Below are positions 33,511-46,700 of a DNA stretch of 61,582 bases, piece after piece. The stretch's first letter is position 1, and every line of letters starts with the position of its first letter. Under the pieces are notes generated by a model. It was not told the origin of the DNA. It was given only the letters and a program-made list of their open reading frames with translations, and did no database searches. The translations under genes were made by a program, and so were the position numbers. The stretch comes from Paraphysomonas bandaiensis (lineage: Eukaryota; Chrysophyceae): NCBI GenBank assembly GCA_965644295.1, contig CBFFRP010000396.1, forward strand, positions 1 through 61,582, given 5' to 3'.

Positions 33511-34142
33511 ATCACGTGGGCACATGTCAGCTTGCTTTTCGGACGGGTAGCGGCATTACACTGGGACATATATACGGTCGTTCGAAGTAATGAGGTACTG
33601 CATATTCTCTTTCTCTTCACAGGTAGCTATCAACGCGGAAACCAGAAACCAGATTCCGAGAATCGGGAAAATATTAACAGAAAGTGATGTGGACCGAACT
33701 CATCATACGATTATCTGCTCATGAGAGTCAACAGACAGATGACAGGAGTGTTCAACGACTGCTCAGATGTGAGCACTGGAGTCCCATATCCATACACTGA
33801 TACACTGCACAAATGGGACAGCGCATACGATCATATGTAGATAGATATCTGGATATCCAACATTCACACACTGCTCTTTCTTGTATTTTTCCTGGATTTT
33901 TAGATTTCTGAAGTTTTTTGTTGAAATCAATTTTTACTGCTCCAGTGTAAGCAAACATCCCCCCAAATCACCCATCACACAGCCAATCAAGAGAAGGAAT
34001 ACTATCAACAAGCTCTATAATTCGCTCCTGTTATTCTGACGACATGCTCTCTCAGTGGAGGGATAAGCGGATGAACACGTCACACCATAACTCCATGTTC
34101 GAACTAATTCACATCATTAATCCGATGGAATAGCACTGCTCG

Positions 34143-36877
34143 TTGAGTATGCCTGGCTTATTACGCGGTGCCCGTGTCTCTGCAGGGGGGCTCAGAAGAA
34201 AGGAGTCTCCTGTCATCAGTTCAACAGATGAGAACAGCAATGAGAAGAAAACTATTGACACGAAGCCTCGTCAGGTGACTATATTCAGAGGGCTTGTTTT
34301 AGTGACTCTCTTTGTTGTTGCTATTCTATGTGGATCGCTCTCGTATATTATACTAAGCACATGGGAGGAGTCACTGTACCGGTCGCAATTTCTCGCTGCC
34401 AGTAATCAGTTAAATCGTTCTATATCTGATACTATTGAAAAGTTTAGTAACTCTGGTGGTGAACTTGCGGCTATAGCTGGCATGTATCATCCTAATGCGT
34501 CGACCTGGCCTTTCGTCACTATACCGAAGTATTACAAGTTTGATGTGGAGTTAAACAAGGTAACTGGTGGAACATATTCAGGGGTGCTTCCCATTGTTCA
34601 TGCTGACCAAGTGGCTGATTTTGAGGCGTATGCCAAATCCCACATCGACAGTGACCCATATATATCATCTTTTCCTCAGTTGTATTCCACATTGGGATTC
34701 GGAATATATAATTATTATAATAGTGGTTTCCAGTTCACCCCTGTATCTAAGCTCAACTCTTCCAGTGAATTTTATGTTCCGCTGTACAACGTTGCCTCTG
34801 TAGTACTTAATGATGGCATTCTAATGTATAACATGCATGATGAGCCATACAATCGCGCAGCAATGGAGGCGTGTCTGGACTGTGTTAATAATGAAGCACT
34901 GGATTCAACTCGTTGCACTTCCATGGCGGATTTCATTTTCGGAAAACTAGTACATTCAACTATTCTACGCCCTATTTTACCTTACAATGATTTGAGTGAA
35001 GTAGTGGGATTTGCAGCGGTTGGCTTCGATTGGGAAGACGAACTAGGTAAGGCATCTGTTGGCCTTCAGTCAATGAATTGCGTACTTTCATCGCCATCTC
35101 AAACTCATACGATTTCGGTGGAGGATGGAAAAAGTCAATACAAGGGACCTGGGCAGGTCTATAGTAGTAAATACTCTGATATGAGAAGGACATATACGCT
35201 CACTCTTTCCGATTCCAGTTCTGAGAAGTCAGTGTCCTATGTCTTAACTGTGTATCCCACTAACCGGTTTAGATCGGATTACAAATCAAACACACCACTG
35301 TACACATGCCTAGCGTCTGTATCTCTTATTTTTTTTACTTCGATCATATTTTTTACATATGATTACTTTGTCACGGAGGAAGATCGTGCTAAACAAGACT
35401 TAATTAGGATGAAACGAGACTTTGTGCGTTTTATATCACATGAGATCCGTACTCCTCTGAACACCGTCTCAGTGGGTCTGAAACTGATGGAAGATTGCAT
35501 CACGTCGAACAAGTGTATCTCCAAGGATGAACTGCTGGACCTCAACCGCGATGTACAATCTGGCTCTGCAGTTGCTGTAAGTGTTCTGAACGATTTGCTG
35601 AATTTTGATAAGCTTGAAGCTGGGGAGTTCCGTGTGTGTGAAGAACCAGTGAAGATATGGGGTCTCACTGAGAGCACGGTCAAAAGCTTCTCGATGATCG
35701 CATATGCAAAGGATATACGCATGACATGCACCTTTCAGAATGATGATGATTGTCCAATCAGTCAAAATGAAATCATTGTTATGGGTGACAATATGAAGAT
35801 CTCCCATGTTTTGCGCAATGTCATCTCGAATGCACTAAAGTTCACTGAGAAGGATGGCTTCATATCTGTATTTCTATTGTGGACGCCGTCAGTAACATCA
35901 AAGTGCTCGACAACATTCCAAAGGAAGATATCTACTAAATCGAGGTCGTTTTTGTCAAATAGCATGTCGTTTAAGTTCCAAGGACGAGGTAAACGGAATT
36001 TGGAGAGTCAGGAAGAGGAGGCTCCTGTGTTCGGTAAGATCACCATTGCTGTGAAGGACTCAGGGTATGGAATATCGGAGGAGAATTTGCGCTTGCTCTT
36101 TAGAGATGGGATGCAGTTCAAGGCTAATGAGCTACAAGCTGGACAGGGGAGTGGGCTGGGGCTGTATTTGTCTCGAAAGATAGTTCAAATGCATGGAGGG
36201 TAAGTGGTTTTAATTCCTTATATTAAATGTATATGTAACCAACCATTAGGCGCACATGGGCTACATCTGAAGGAGAAAACAAAGGGTCAACTTTTTTTGT
36301 AGAACTGCCAGCTTATTTGTCTCAATTTAGTCAAACAGATTCTAGGATGTCTTCCACAAAAGATGGCATGCGCTCACCGAAGCCCGATTTTAACTTGACA
36401 GCTGGAGTTGACCTTCCAGTCGATACTGTCGAGTTGTGCGACACACCCGCAAGTGTGAGCAACAAATATGTAACACCTGAATTAAGTAATGTCAGTAAGG
36501 CTGGCAATTGTATCAAACACGTCCTTGTGGTTGATGATACAACTTCTAACCGTAAAATGGTGTGCAAAATCTTGCACAATCGGGGATTTGTATGCACCCA
36601 AGCTAAAGATGGGAAAGAGTGTATTAGCATAATGGAGAATTCTGAAAATAAATTTGACTGCATTTTAATGGACTATGAAATGCCTATTATGAATGGCCCT
36701 ACTGCCACCCGGCAGTTGAGAGCTATGGGATATACACTCCCTATAATTGGTCTAACTGGAAATGTAATGCATGACGATGTGCACTATTTCTTGGATAGTG
36801 GTGCCGAACATGTGCTATCGAAGCCGTTTTGTATTGAGAGGTTTTTTGATGCTATTGCTCATGAGATTGAAGAGTGA
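34143..36877 (+). CDS. hybrid sensor histidine kinase with CHASE-like extracellular domain
   Basis: Exons 34143-36199 and 36250-36877 (50-bp intron) give 894 residues. A transmembrane helix near residues 45-68 (GLVLVTLFVVAILCG) is followed by an extracellular region of about 320 residues resembling a CHASE sensor (FSNSGGELAAIAGMY). A second transmembrane helix lies near 385-410 (LASVSLIFFTSIIFF). The HisKA box has phospho-acceptor His433 in FISHEIRTPLN. The ATPase domain shows NVISNALKF (N box), DSGYGIS (G1) and GQGSGLGLYLS (G2). The C-terminal receiver has VLVVDD, phospho-acceptor Asp827 in LMDYEMPIMNG, and the conserved Lys in LSKPF. It should sense an external ligand and pass phosphate from His to Asp, and then to a phosphotransfer protein elsewhere. 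The ligand cannot be predicted. Confidence 0.92.
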
Positions 36878-37690
36878 TATCCATCCTCCAAACAAGTTGG
36901 TGTGATTGTCGTAATACTGCATATTTTTCATTCATATTTATGTAGTTTCCCGTATATTTATATTTAGGCTCGTTCTGGTATTGAATCGGCGAGTAGCTGT
37001 TCTGAATGTAGTTGCATTAATATGTGTTTATATTACTTTTAAATTAACAGTAATATGAATTTTAATTAATTTCGCGTTCTTCTGTGCAAAACGTAATGTA
37101 TATCAGAAAGTTAGTACATCCGTAATTGTGCTTCTCAGGAAGAGCTTTATCAGGGTGGGTACCTTTGTTACGCATATATAATTTTATTAAACAATACTAT
37201 ACTGATGCACTGTACTTGTTTACTTCGATCTTATATATTATATATATATGTATGTACTATGTACGTATGTACCGATTGTTCTAGCGGGCCTACTTTTATA
37301 ACATTATTACTGTAATTGTGGTTGTAATGTACAGATATATTTGATATATGATCAATGCCTATAGTTTTAATGTATAGATGTTGTAATAACAGATCTGTAA
37401 TCGAGGTAATGTTGACACTGGTATTGGAAGTGAGATGTAGTGTAGCTAAGTAGCTAAGTAGTTAGATGCAGTATGAAGTATGAATTACTTTTATTAGGGT
37501 CATCCATAATTGCAGGTACACACGCCTCTTGTCAGTATTACAAAGGACTTATTAGCTGGTGTACGTTTCTTTTATACAACACACCATATTCCCCTGACCC
37601 AACAATATCTCCGCGATAAACACTTTCTACTTTTACTTAAGTACAATACTAACACTTCTGAGGGGTTGTCTGATCTAGCAAAAATATTGT
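36878..37690. other. tail-to-tail spacer, no gene
   Basis: AT-rich spacer between the kinase and the CysRS gene, with short TATATG runs near 37240. The frame 37510-37704 has no recognised content. Confidence 0.45.
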
Positions 37691-39502
37691 CTATAAACGC
37701 TTGAATTTCCAAGTACTTTTATCACCTACATCTTTAATTTCTAGCCCTGATTTCGTAGCAACATCACTTCTCACAGAATCACATAACTTCATAATGTCAT
37801 TTAAAGTCACTTGACAGGCATCACCAATATCAGTGCTGTTACTACCGGCCTGCTGATTTTTGTTTAACCTTTTGATAGTTTGTAATCCTTTCAGACATGT
37901 GGACCTAACGTCTGCTCTATATGATACAAATGTGCCTAAAGTATCTTGCGTGTTAAAAGTGTCCTCGTGCCGATGAACATGTGATGTCACTGGAGCCCCC
38001 ACAATACTTGTCAGGCCAGTCTGTTTGTATTACCATCATAAAGATATAGTATGAATAATAGAGCCCAACTCACCTCAGTATCTTCAACCACATGCAAGCC
38101 CAGTACTGATAGCATCTCGGATATAAATCCTTTCACAGCCGGGAGCGGGTCAGCTGGTCTATTGGTGGTATCTTCTAGTGAGCACCGTGCATGTGCACTA
38201 GCCTTGACAGCCAAGCATTGGAGATGTCCCAAAGCAGAGGGTGTATCGAAATCGTCTCCTAACGCCAGCTTAATGTTCCTGCGACACTCCATAAGAGAGT
38301 GTTGCAACTCCAAACCACGGGCATCCAAACGCGACGGTCTGTTTGGCGCACGCTGCAGCGATCCACAGAATTGTAATGCATCTTCAAGCTTCTTCCGCCA
38401 GACTACGGCTTCACCTATCCTATCTAAAGAAAAATGGAGTGCAGAGTGATATTTGTGCTGGAGAAAAAAAATTCGCAGGTCGGCTGCTGCGGTCCGGGCA
38501 TATGAACTGCACCGTTCGTGCTGTTCTCCTCTCCATCTTCCAGTTAGGTAGTCGTCAATAGTGATAAAATTCTTAAGACTCTTAGACATCTTCAAACCGT
38601 CAATGTGTAAGTGCCCAGTATGAAGCCAGTAGCTCACCCAGTGGTCACAGCAGCCATGGGCCTCACTACACGTACATGTAAGTGTCGAAAAATGAACAAA
38701 AACTGATTCGTTACCTCTGTGCTATCTCATTGGTATGATGTGGGAAGCGCAAATCGATTCCACCAGAATGAATATCCACCCCATGCCCAAAATACGCATG
38801 ACTCATTGCAGAACACTCAATATGCCAACCAGGTCGCCCACGGCCCCATGGACTTTCCCAGAACACTTCAGTGGAATCAGCATTGTTGATAAATTTCCAT
38901 AGAGCGAAGTCTCTTGGATCTCGTTTTCCATGTAAACTGACATCGTTGTTCTCCATTTCACGAACAGGAATATTCCCAAGCTTGCCATATGAATTAGCTG
39001 TGCTCGACACATCAAAGTAGACCCCAGTGTTTGTGGAATACGCTTTGCCCTCGCTTATGATCTTTTCGATATATAAAATGATATCGTCGATGTGCTCTGT
39101 GACTCGTAATACAGTATCTGGCGCTTTAACATTTAGAGCCTCCATGTCATAAAAAAAAGACGACTCGTAGTGTCTAGCCATATGCTTCCAGTCCGTCTCT
39201 CTCTCTCTCGCCCGGTGCACTATCTTATCGTCTATATCAGTCATACCCATAGCAAAGTTAATGTCAAACTTAAAGTAATCGACTAATACACGGCGCATTA
39301 TATCTGTGTTGATGTAGGTCCTCGCATGCCCGATATGAGCATCATCGTATACAGTGGGGCCACAGGCGTACCAGTTTAAGGGTCTATCAGAGGACAGCGC
39401 GGTGTGTCCCGCCACTAGACTGTTCCTTATGCGTACAGTGCACATACTCCTCATACAGACACGAGTCAACGCACTGGGATATAAGGAACGCTGCATGTAC
39501 AT
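37691..39502 (-). CDS. cysteinyl-tRNA synthetase
   Basis: Three main exons (39502 to about 38715, about 38690-38055, about 38000-37691) separated by short introns. The first has the Cys-tRNA synthetase start with zinc Cys in YACGPTVYD, the HIGH motif as AHIGHART, GMTDIDDKI, the second zinc site GRPGWHIECSAM and RFPHHTNE. The second carries KMSKS as LKMSKSLKNF and the anticodon-binding helices. The N-terminal 28 residues are Arg/Ser/Met-rich without acidic residues, which fits a mitochondrial targeting peptide. An internal Met could give a cytosolic form, so dual use is possible. The gene is head-to-head with ornithine decarboxylase, about 450 bp between starts. Confidence 0.92.
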
Positions 39503-39948
39503 GCTGCTTTATTGAAATACCATACAACACGCTGTCTATGTTAGGCCCGGCTTACTATGACTGCTCCACCCTTCTTGCAGAGCTCTGTCGGCTGGTATGT
39601 ATATGCTGTGGCTGTATGTACTGTATATGTATATGTATATCTCAATTGACCTTATACCGTGGTATACAGCAATGTATACATTTCCTACTGTTGCACCTTG
39701 AGAATGATGTAATATATTGTTCTGTACCTTTACACCTGTACATCTGTACACTTGTACCTCCGTATTTTAAGAGCACCTTTTTGATATCTATCTCTACACA
39801 CTCTTCGTAGGTCCCGTACCTCCACATACGCTGATCTATGTCCCCTTAGATCTGCATGTCTAGAGGTACATGAACCCTTCCCACTGTCGGCTTCAGATCT
39901 GCTCTGCATCCACATGAGACACTTATAAACCGCCACACACCCGCCAAG
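39503..39948. promoter_or_regulatory. divergent promoter region, CysRS / ornithine decarboxylase
   Basis: A 446-bp spacer between two divergent start codons, so both promoters must be here. It has TGTATATGTATATG-like and TGTACATCTGTACA-like runs similar to those upstream of ALG12 and in the RF1/Nup155 spacer, but I cannot assign a defined element. Confidence 0.4.
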
Positions 39949-41235
39949 ATGACAGATTTCGAATGGAAGGGTGTGATGCAATCTGTATCTGGGTCGACAG
40001 GAGATCTAGTGCGAGAGGTGTCTCCTGATAACCCTGTGTTTGTGTTTCGCCCTCATAGAGTATCAGCTGCTGCTGAGTGGTACACAACACACTTCCCTGG
40101 AGAGACATACTACGCGGTCAAAGCCAACCCCGCGCTGCACATAATCCAGGCCTTGTGGCACGGAGGGGTGAGAGGGTTTGATGTGGCCTCATGCAATGAG
40201 ATCCAGCTCGTACACTCGCTATTCCCTAATGCCAAACTTGCCTTCATGCACCCCATTAAGAACCGTAAGGTTATAACCCGGGCATACAATGAATTTGGTG
40301 TCCGTCGTTTTGTTTTGGATTCTCCTGCTGAGTTGAGCAAAATTTTGGCTGCTACTAACAATGCTACAGACTTGACTCTGATAGTGAGGTTCAGTGTATC
40401 TAATTATGGGTCATCACTACCACTCACCGGAAAGTTTGGAGCAAAGAAAGAAGAAATTGCTCAGCTTCTTGTGGACACCCGATTGGCAGCGAGTTCCCTT
40501 GGCGTGTCTTTTCACGTTGGAAGTCAAGCTTTGATGCCCGCGGCTTACGAGATTGCGCTTAGCAACATTTCTCAGGTAATTGCCTCAACTGCCCCTCTAA
40601 ATGGTGGTGAAGAAGTGCGAGTCGATATTGTTGATGTCGGCGGAGGATTTCCTAGTATCTACGATATGGAGTCTCCTCCCCCACTAGGGGCTTATATTGA
40701 GGCGATAACGAACTCGCTCACGAGCTCAAGGGTATTAAAGGACTCCACTCTGTGGTGTGAACCTGGTCGTGCACTCTCCGCTGAGTCAGAGAGCTTACTG
40801 ACTCGAATAGAAGGTGTCAAGACTGGTACTTTGTATCTAAACGATGGGTCGTTTGGTGCCCTTTACGACGCCGTGCATGAGCGCTGGAATTTCCCTATTC
40901 GAGCGATATCTTCCAATGGAGTTGTCCTCAGCATGGCACCAGAGGAACTCGTGCCATACACAGTGTATGGACCGACCTGCGATAGTGCAGATTGCTTTCC
41001 TTCTCCTGTACTTCTTCCTCGTGGCCTCGATGAAGGAGACTACCTGGAGTTTGGAAATATTGGAGCATATGGACGCTCCATGTCCACCCGTTTTAATGGG
41101 TTCGGGGAACACGACACCATACAGGTGACTGACTCCCCGTGGCCTTCACTTTATACTCCTCCTGTTGAGGAGCCTGCTCTATACTTTACTGAAGCCGCTG
41201 TTATTACTGTGTCAGAAGAATTGGAGACTAGCTAA
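39949..41235 (+). CDS. ornithine/lysine decarboxylase, PLP-dependent, fold type III
   Basis: An intronless 428-residue protein. The PLP-binding Lys is Lys58 in YYAVKANP; HVGSQA and the glycine loop DVGGGFP for the phosphate are visible, as is CEPGRALSAES. The catalytic Cys is Cys344 in GPTCDSAD, followed by the dimer-contact segment GDYLEFGNIGAYG and STRFNGF. The enzyme decarboxylates ornithine to putrescine, the first step of polyamine synthesis. The GPTCDS-x-D form is shared with lysine/ornithine decarboxylases of bacteria and plants, so some lysine activity is possible. Absence of introns in a neighbourhood full of them is noteworthy. Confidence 0.9.
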   Translation: MTDFEWKGVMQSVSGSTGDLVREVSPDNPVFVFRPHRVSAAAEWYTTHFPGETYYAVKANPALHIIQALWHGGVRGFDVASCNEIQLVHSLFPNAKLAFMHPIKNRKVITRAYNEFGVRRFVLDSPAELSKILAATNNATDLTLIVRFSVSNYGSSLPLTGKFGAKKEEIAQLLVDTRLAASSLGVSFHVGSQALMPAAYEIALSNISQVIASTAPLNGGEEVRVDIVDVGGGFPSIYDMESPPPLGAYIEAITNSLTSSRVLKDSTLWCEPGRALSAESESLLTRIEGVKTGTLYLNDGSFGALYDAVHERWNFPIRAISSNGVVLSMAPEELVPYTVYGPTCDSADCFPSPVLLPRGLDEGDYLEFGNIGAYGRSMSTRFNGFGEHDTIQVTDSPWPSLYTPPVEEPALYFTEAAVITVSEELETS

Positions 41236-41634
41236 TTGTGGGTGTATCCCCCAAAATGTAGCTGAATTGTGGTTTTTATTTGATATCTTCTCTTATAACA
41301 AGAATGAGTTATGCCGAACAACTGTGCACGCGTTCTATTTGCTGAATTTTTTGGTGTGAAATGTGTGAAAATAGTAGTTCGGATATACTAAAAACTTATG
41401 CCATCAATGCACCAATCATCTTTATAGTAGAATTACTATACGCTGTCTGTTGCTAACAGGCTATCAGCTAACACGTTATATTCAGTTTGAATGCTCACCT
41501 CGGAATATATTCGTTTTTCGGGAATACAAAAAGCATTTACATTCGAATTTAATAAGAAGTCCTAATATACATGTATATTGTATATAGATATTGCTAAGAA
41601 TTGTCAATATCTATCGCAATGTATTTTGTATTAC
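41236..41634. other. tail-to-tail spacer, no feature seen
   Basis: AT-rich spacer between the convergent decarboxylase and RF1 genes. Confidence 0.5.
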
Positions 41635-43156
41635 TTATTTATTGTCATTTTTGGCAACACTTGATGCAATGAATTTCGCAAGCCTTTCCCTTTCATCAGC
41701 TTCTATTAAGCTGCTTATAATGGTATCTAAGGTTTCACCTGACAACACTCTCTCAATACCAGTTGTAGAAAGTCCGATTCTATGGTCAGTGATACGGTCC
41801 TACGTGTAATTAATTCTGAGCCTTTAAAAACTACAATTGAGCACAGCTATACCTGAGGGAAATTGTATGTACGAATCTTATCAGACCTATCCCCAGTACC
41901 CTGAGCAGCAGATCGGAGTTCTGCTCGTGCCTCTGCTTGCTTGGATCTCTCCAGATCATAGACTCTATACACGATCATCAGAAATATAACATTCGAATAC
42001 TGAAACTCAAACTCACCTTGATCGCAAAATTTGCATAGCCCGGAGTTTATTCTGTACCTGTGAGCGTTCATCCTGCATGGTCACAACTACTCCCGTAGGT
42101 AAATGTGTTAGACGAACTGCGCTGTCGGTGGTATTCACACTCTGTCCTCCGGCCCCCTGGGAGCGGTACAGGTCCACCCGAATATCCTGTGGACGAAGAT
42201 CAATCTCCACTTCCGTCGGTTCTGGGAGAACGATGACAGATGCAGCACTGGTTTGAATTCGCACATCATTAACTGGCACTCGCTGAACACGATGTACACC
42301 AGATTCGAATTTCATCCTCTCAAACACCGCATCTCCTTTAATATTCGCCTGGGCTAAAGTGAAGCCACCAATATCGCTTTTGACCAGGGACATCTGTTCC
42401 CACCGCCAACCCCTTTGGCTACAATACTTTTCGTACATTTTGTACAACTGAGAGGCAAATAATGACGCCTCTTCACCACCGGTACCTGCACGAACTTCGA
42501 GAACGATGCCCATCTCATCCGCTTCATCTCTATAACAAGCACAGTCATTTAAGCGGTCGTTAAGCATGAACTAAAAACCACATACCTGGGCATAATGACA
42601 GATATCAGCTTCTCTTCTAGAGATAACAGCTCCTCACGAGCCTCGCCTATTTCTGCCAGAGCCATTTCCGCAAGCTCTATAGATTCCCCGCCCCTACACG
42701 TCTCTGTGATAAGCAGTGGAAATTCAGTACGTGCTGCAGCATACCTCTTACGCTCCTCGTCTTCCATTTGCTGTAAGTCTTGTATTGTCTGTAAAAGCTC
42801 AGCTCTTCTTACTATTAACTCTGCCTTCCGCCCCAATATACTATATTCTTTACTGAGTCGGGCGATTTCTGTTGGAGAGAGCTCCAAGTTAGTCAGTTGT
42901 GATTCTAACTCCTGATACTTCCTAATAACAACGTAACGCATCAGTGATATTCACACACACTCACACATGCATACGTTTGAACGTCTTTGAAATACCCTTC
43001 AAACTGCGCAAGGGTTGTGCACGGCCGCCTCATGAGTGTGAGTGTGTTGATCGAGCCCCTCCAACCCTTCAAAGCAAACCTCCCCATCATAGATACATTA
43101 CACCGCAGCATATGAGACATGCACACCATTGGCATTGTGATCGATATATTCACCAC
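41635..43156 (-). CDS. mitochondrial-type peptide chain release factor 1
   Basis: Five exons (43156-42975, 42921-42586, 42529-42017, 41964-41853, 41799-41635) with introns of 53, 56, 52 and 53 bp total 1308 nt, 435 residues in frame. The coiled N-terminal domain is followed by [23 protein letters not shown] and the peptidyl-tRNA hydrolysis loop [15 protein letters not shown]. The C-terminal segment has [19 protein letters not shown], as in bacterial-type RF1. The first exon encodes a Met/Arg/Ser-rich leader without clear acid residues ([19 protein letters not shown]), consistent with import into mitochondria or a plastid. It recognises UAA/UAG in the organelle. The gene is head-to-head with Nup155. 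Confidence 0.92.
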
Positions 43157-43750
43157 TCAATCACCATATGCTTCCAAGCAGCAGTGCTTAGATCTGAGGA
43201 GGTTCAGCCTTCAGTGTTCACTGCTCAGTCTTCTTGAGCTGATCCTCTCAAGTATGATATACGTATATACACCCAGTATAATATGGTTGGGACAAACAGA
43301 CCTCTGGTGACGGAGGGGTGGAGGAGTGGTGCAGAGAGGTACTCATAGGAATACTGTGAGGTATACGCCGTATATTCCCTCCCTCTCTGTGCCATGCATG
43401 TGATACAGATATAGTATACGGTATACATACACACCTACAACCCTACAACACTGTAGCATACAGGGGTATAGGTATACATGCACATACATATCCATTACAT
43501 GTACTGCTGTATATATGGTATGTGCTGTATGTGTGTGTGTATGTATGTATGTATATGTGTATGTGTATGTGTATGTGTGGGGTCGAGTAACTCTCAGCTG
43601 CCTGCACATTATTTCGATCAGCTGCTTGCATTCCCAACACACTAATATTGATTGCATGATACATGCCCAGTATAGAATGCAAGTCATCGCTTAGGTGATC
43701 ACAGCCCACGAGATATTAACACAGTGTTGATTTGATTGGAATTGTTTGTA
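43157..43750. promoter_or_regulatory. divergent promoter region, RF1 / Nup155
   Basis: About 600 bp between the divergent starts, holding TATG/TGTG microsatellite runs (43520-43580) and no other supported feature. Confidence 0.4.
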
Positions 43751-46700
43751 ATGATTGCAAAGAAGGGAGATTTTGAGGTGCGTATATATGTATATGTAAT
43801 GCTCACCATTCAACTCATAGGGTGTCACAGGCATTAGGAAAAGTTGCCGAACAGCTTGCTGAGCAGCTGAAGACGGATGAAAAATCACCAGATCTGCGCG
43901 CTCAGTTTGATTTGCACGGAAGCGTCGAGACAGACCACAAGTATTTTTTGGAGCCATATCGCACTGAATGGAGCCCTATGGTGAGTAGACTACAGCGTAT
44001 GCGGAGTATGCAAGTAACTTTTAATTCAGCTGGAGCATAAGGCATTTATTCCCATGCCAGTTAGCATTACAGAACAATATGATCGTGTGTCGTGTGCATC
44101 TTTTATGGGCATTCTGCCGGAAATAAATCGAGCGTGGATAACCGTGGATAGCCGCTTGTATTTATGGGATTATATGAACCCATCCGATTATCTACAATAC
44201 GATGGTCTGAACGAGGTTATTGTGTCGATTGGGTTAGCCGTCCCACGGGCAGGAGTATTCACTGATGTCGTGAAATACATACTAGTGATTGCAACTCCTG
44301 TTGAAATTGTCTTATTGGCAGTGACTTGGAACGAAGACAAGCGGCATATTCGATTGCAGCACACCAAATACGCTATTCCATCTGACGATGTAACAATGTT
44401 GAAAATTGTGTGTGCTCAATCGGGACGTGTATTTATGGCCGGCAATGACGGAAATTTATATGAGCTCATATATGAGAACTTACAGGACTCGTGGGCGACA
44501 TATTTGGGTGTGGGTGAGCCACATAAATGCCGAAAGATCAATCACAGTGCGTGGAATATCGTCAATGTGGTTCCTCCCGTGGTAAAGGAATTCGTCGGAT
44601 GGGACGATACTTTAGTTGATGTTGTTGTGGATAACCTGCGTTCCCTTTTATTCACTCGATCAGCAAGAGGAAATATAAACATGTTCTTCCTTGGAACAAA
44701 TGAAAGTTGCACTCAGTGTGTAGTAAGCAATTTTAACGTCTTCCAGAAAACGAGGGATTTTCTGTCTCGTAGATCGGGTAGTACCTACCCTGATGCCCGA
44801 CAGTTTAACGACGACCATAACTTGATGATAGTTTCTATGCATGTCGTATCACTCTTTGAGTCTAAATCAGTTAACTTGTTACTAGTGTTGTCTAGTGGTG
44901 TGCGAGTATATCTCAGCACTGCTACAGACACTTTTTCTTCCTCGGCGCCTAATACGCTGTCTGTGGCGCACGTCCGCACTCCTCCTATGGAACGTAACAC
45001 TCTCCCGGCTACCTCTGTCGGGGGCATGACGCCACTGTCTAGTAGTGCCGTGCGCGTTGATAGAGCCTTCTATTCCCACGGTGTCATGCTAGCAAGCGGG
45101 AGGTTCTCTAATACGCAGGTGGGAAGGGAAGAAAATACGACTGGCCAAGACACGTTGTTGGGTCTTACTGAGGACTTGATATGTCGTGACTCTGTACGGG
45201 GTTTACAGCCGTCACTGCGCGAGGCGGTGTCGCTGATCACCACCTCTCGGCAGCAAAGCGCTGCGGGTGCATCCGGAAGTAGCCGCGGCCGTGTTCACGA
45301 CATCAAAGAGTCGTGCCCGCAGCTTCATGGCTTAGGACTCTCAAGGATACAAGTTCTATCAAGCCTGTCACGTACTGCTCCGAATGAGTCTAGGCGTGTA
45401 CATGTTAGTGGTAATAGCAATTATACAGTACTTGGAGTAGCTAAGGATGTCCCTCCAAATCCTCCTCCAGGCTCGGCTCCCTGTTTATCGTACGCGCACC
45501 GGCCACCTGAAGCAGGCGTCCCACTAGAGGACATGCATAATATATGTCAGTTAAATGAGTTTGCATGGACGCACCTGCCAGTACCATCGGCTGCTGTGCA
45601 GAGACAGTTATTATGTTTGACCAATCAGGGGATGCATGTAATAAACAAACTACGACCAGTGGACTATCTCATGCGTATACTATCTATGCGTGGAACAGGT
45701 CACGAGTACCTCTCTGCTGCACAGTCCTTTTTTGGTCACTATGGTGCCGTACAGTCGTGTGCCATGTGTGTGGGGATAGCATGTGGGCTTCCAGGTGATG
45801 CTGGTGGTGGAGAAGGGATCGACCCGTCTATTCCGATTACAGCGCCTGCTGCTGATGAAGTGCGTCGCAGGGCTGTGTCCATCATGCTCCAGTTAGGTGG
45901 GGCAGCAAGCTTTCGGCGAAATAAAGTACTAGGATGGGCTCCAAACGTTGCAGATATCACGTACTCGCAGAGCTACGATGCAATTACATTATTTGCCTCG
46001 CGAGTCCTTCGTCCGATTTGGTTCCGTGAAATAATTTTTCATGAAAAACATTCCGGAAGTTCTGTAAGTGGTAATGTTATACCAGCAAAGAATAGGCTAA
46101 AATTTTTATTGAGCCAATTTGATATGAATAGCATCCGGCAACCACTAATTCAACTCTTGGGAGTATTGAGAGAATACTTTGCATCTGCTATTCGAAGACC
46201 CCCGCAAGAAACCTCTCGAAATGCTCCAACGAATAGTGTGCAAACTGGAAAAGCCAATGTAATTGTGCGTCAATTGGGCATGAATTCTCGTGCGCGGGAT
46301 GCCGAAGTAACTCGTGAAATAGACGCGAAACGTCAAGAGGAGGCAGCTTACAATGCCTTATATCGTTTGCTTTCCAGGAGTTGCCAGGCACTGTCACTTT
46401 TTGATATTCTTTTATCTGCAGAAAGAAACCACAATATCAGCATAAATTGGAGTGATTTAAATGGGAAAATGTTTTCTGATATTGTGACCACTGCTGCAGC
46501 TCATGAGAGTGTAAAGCGGTTGGTCAACGGTGCGCTTCAGGATCAGTCATCATCTTCCAGAACAACTCATGTGGCTGACGAGATAACTTTGCAATTGTCT
46601 CGGTTTTGTTACCTTTGGTTTTCCCGAGGCGATAAATTTTTGTATGAAGGTCTCAAAGCCCTTATGGCTGGTCACACTGCACCTGCGGGTTCTTCTGAGC

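Larger units (their letters stand above)
31912..34142. other. intergenic; dispersed repeat and a possible orphan exon
   Basis: It contains the second copy of the dispersed repeat (32320-32620) and an open segment at 33285-33510. Otherwise it is AT-rich with scattered short frames that I do not support. Confidence 0.45.
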
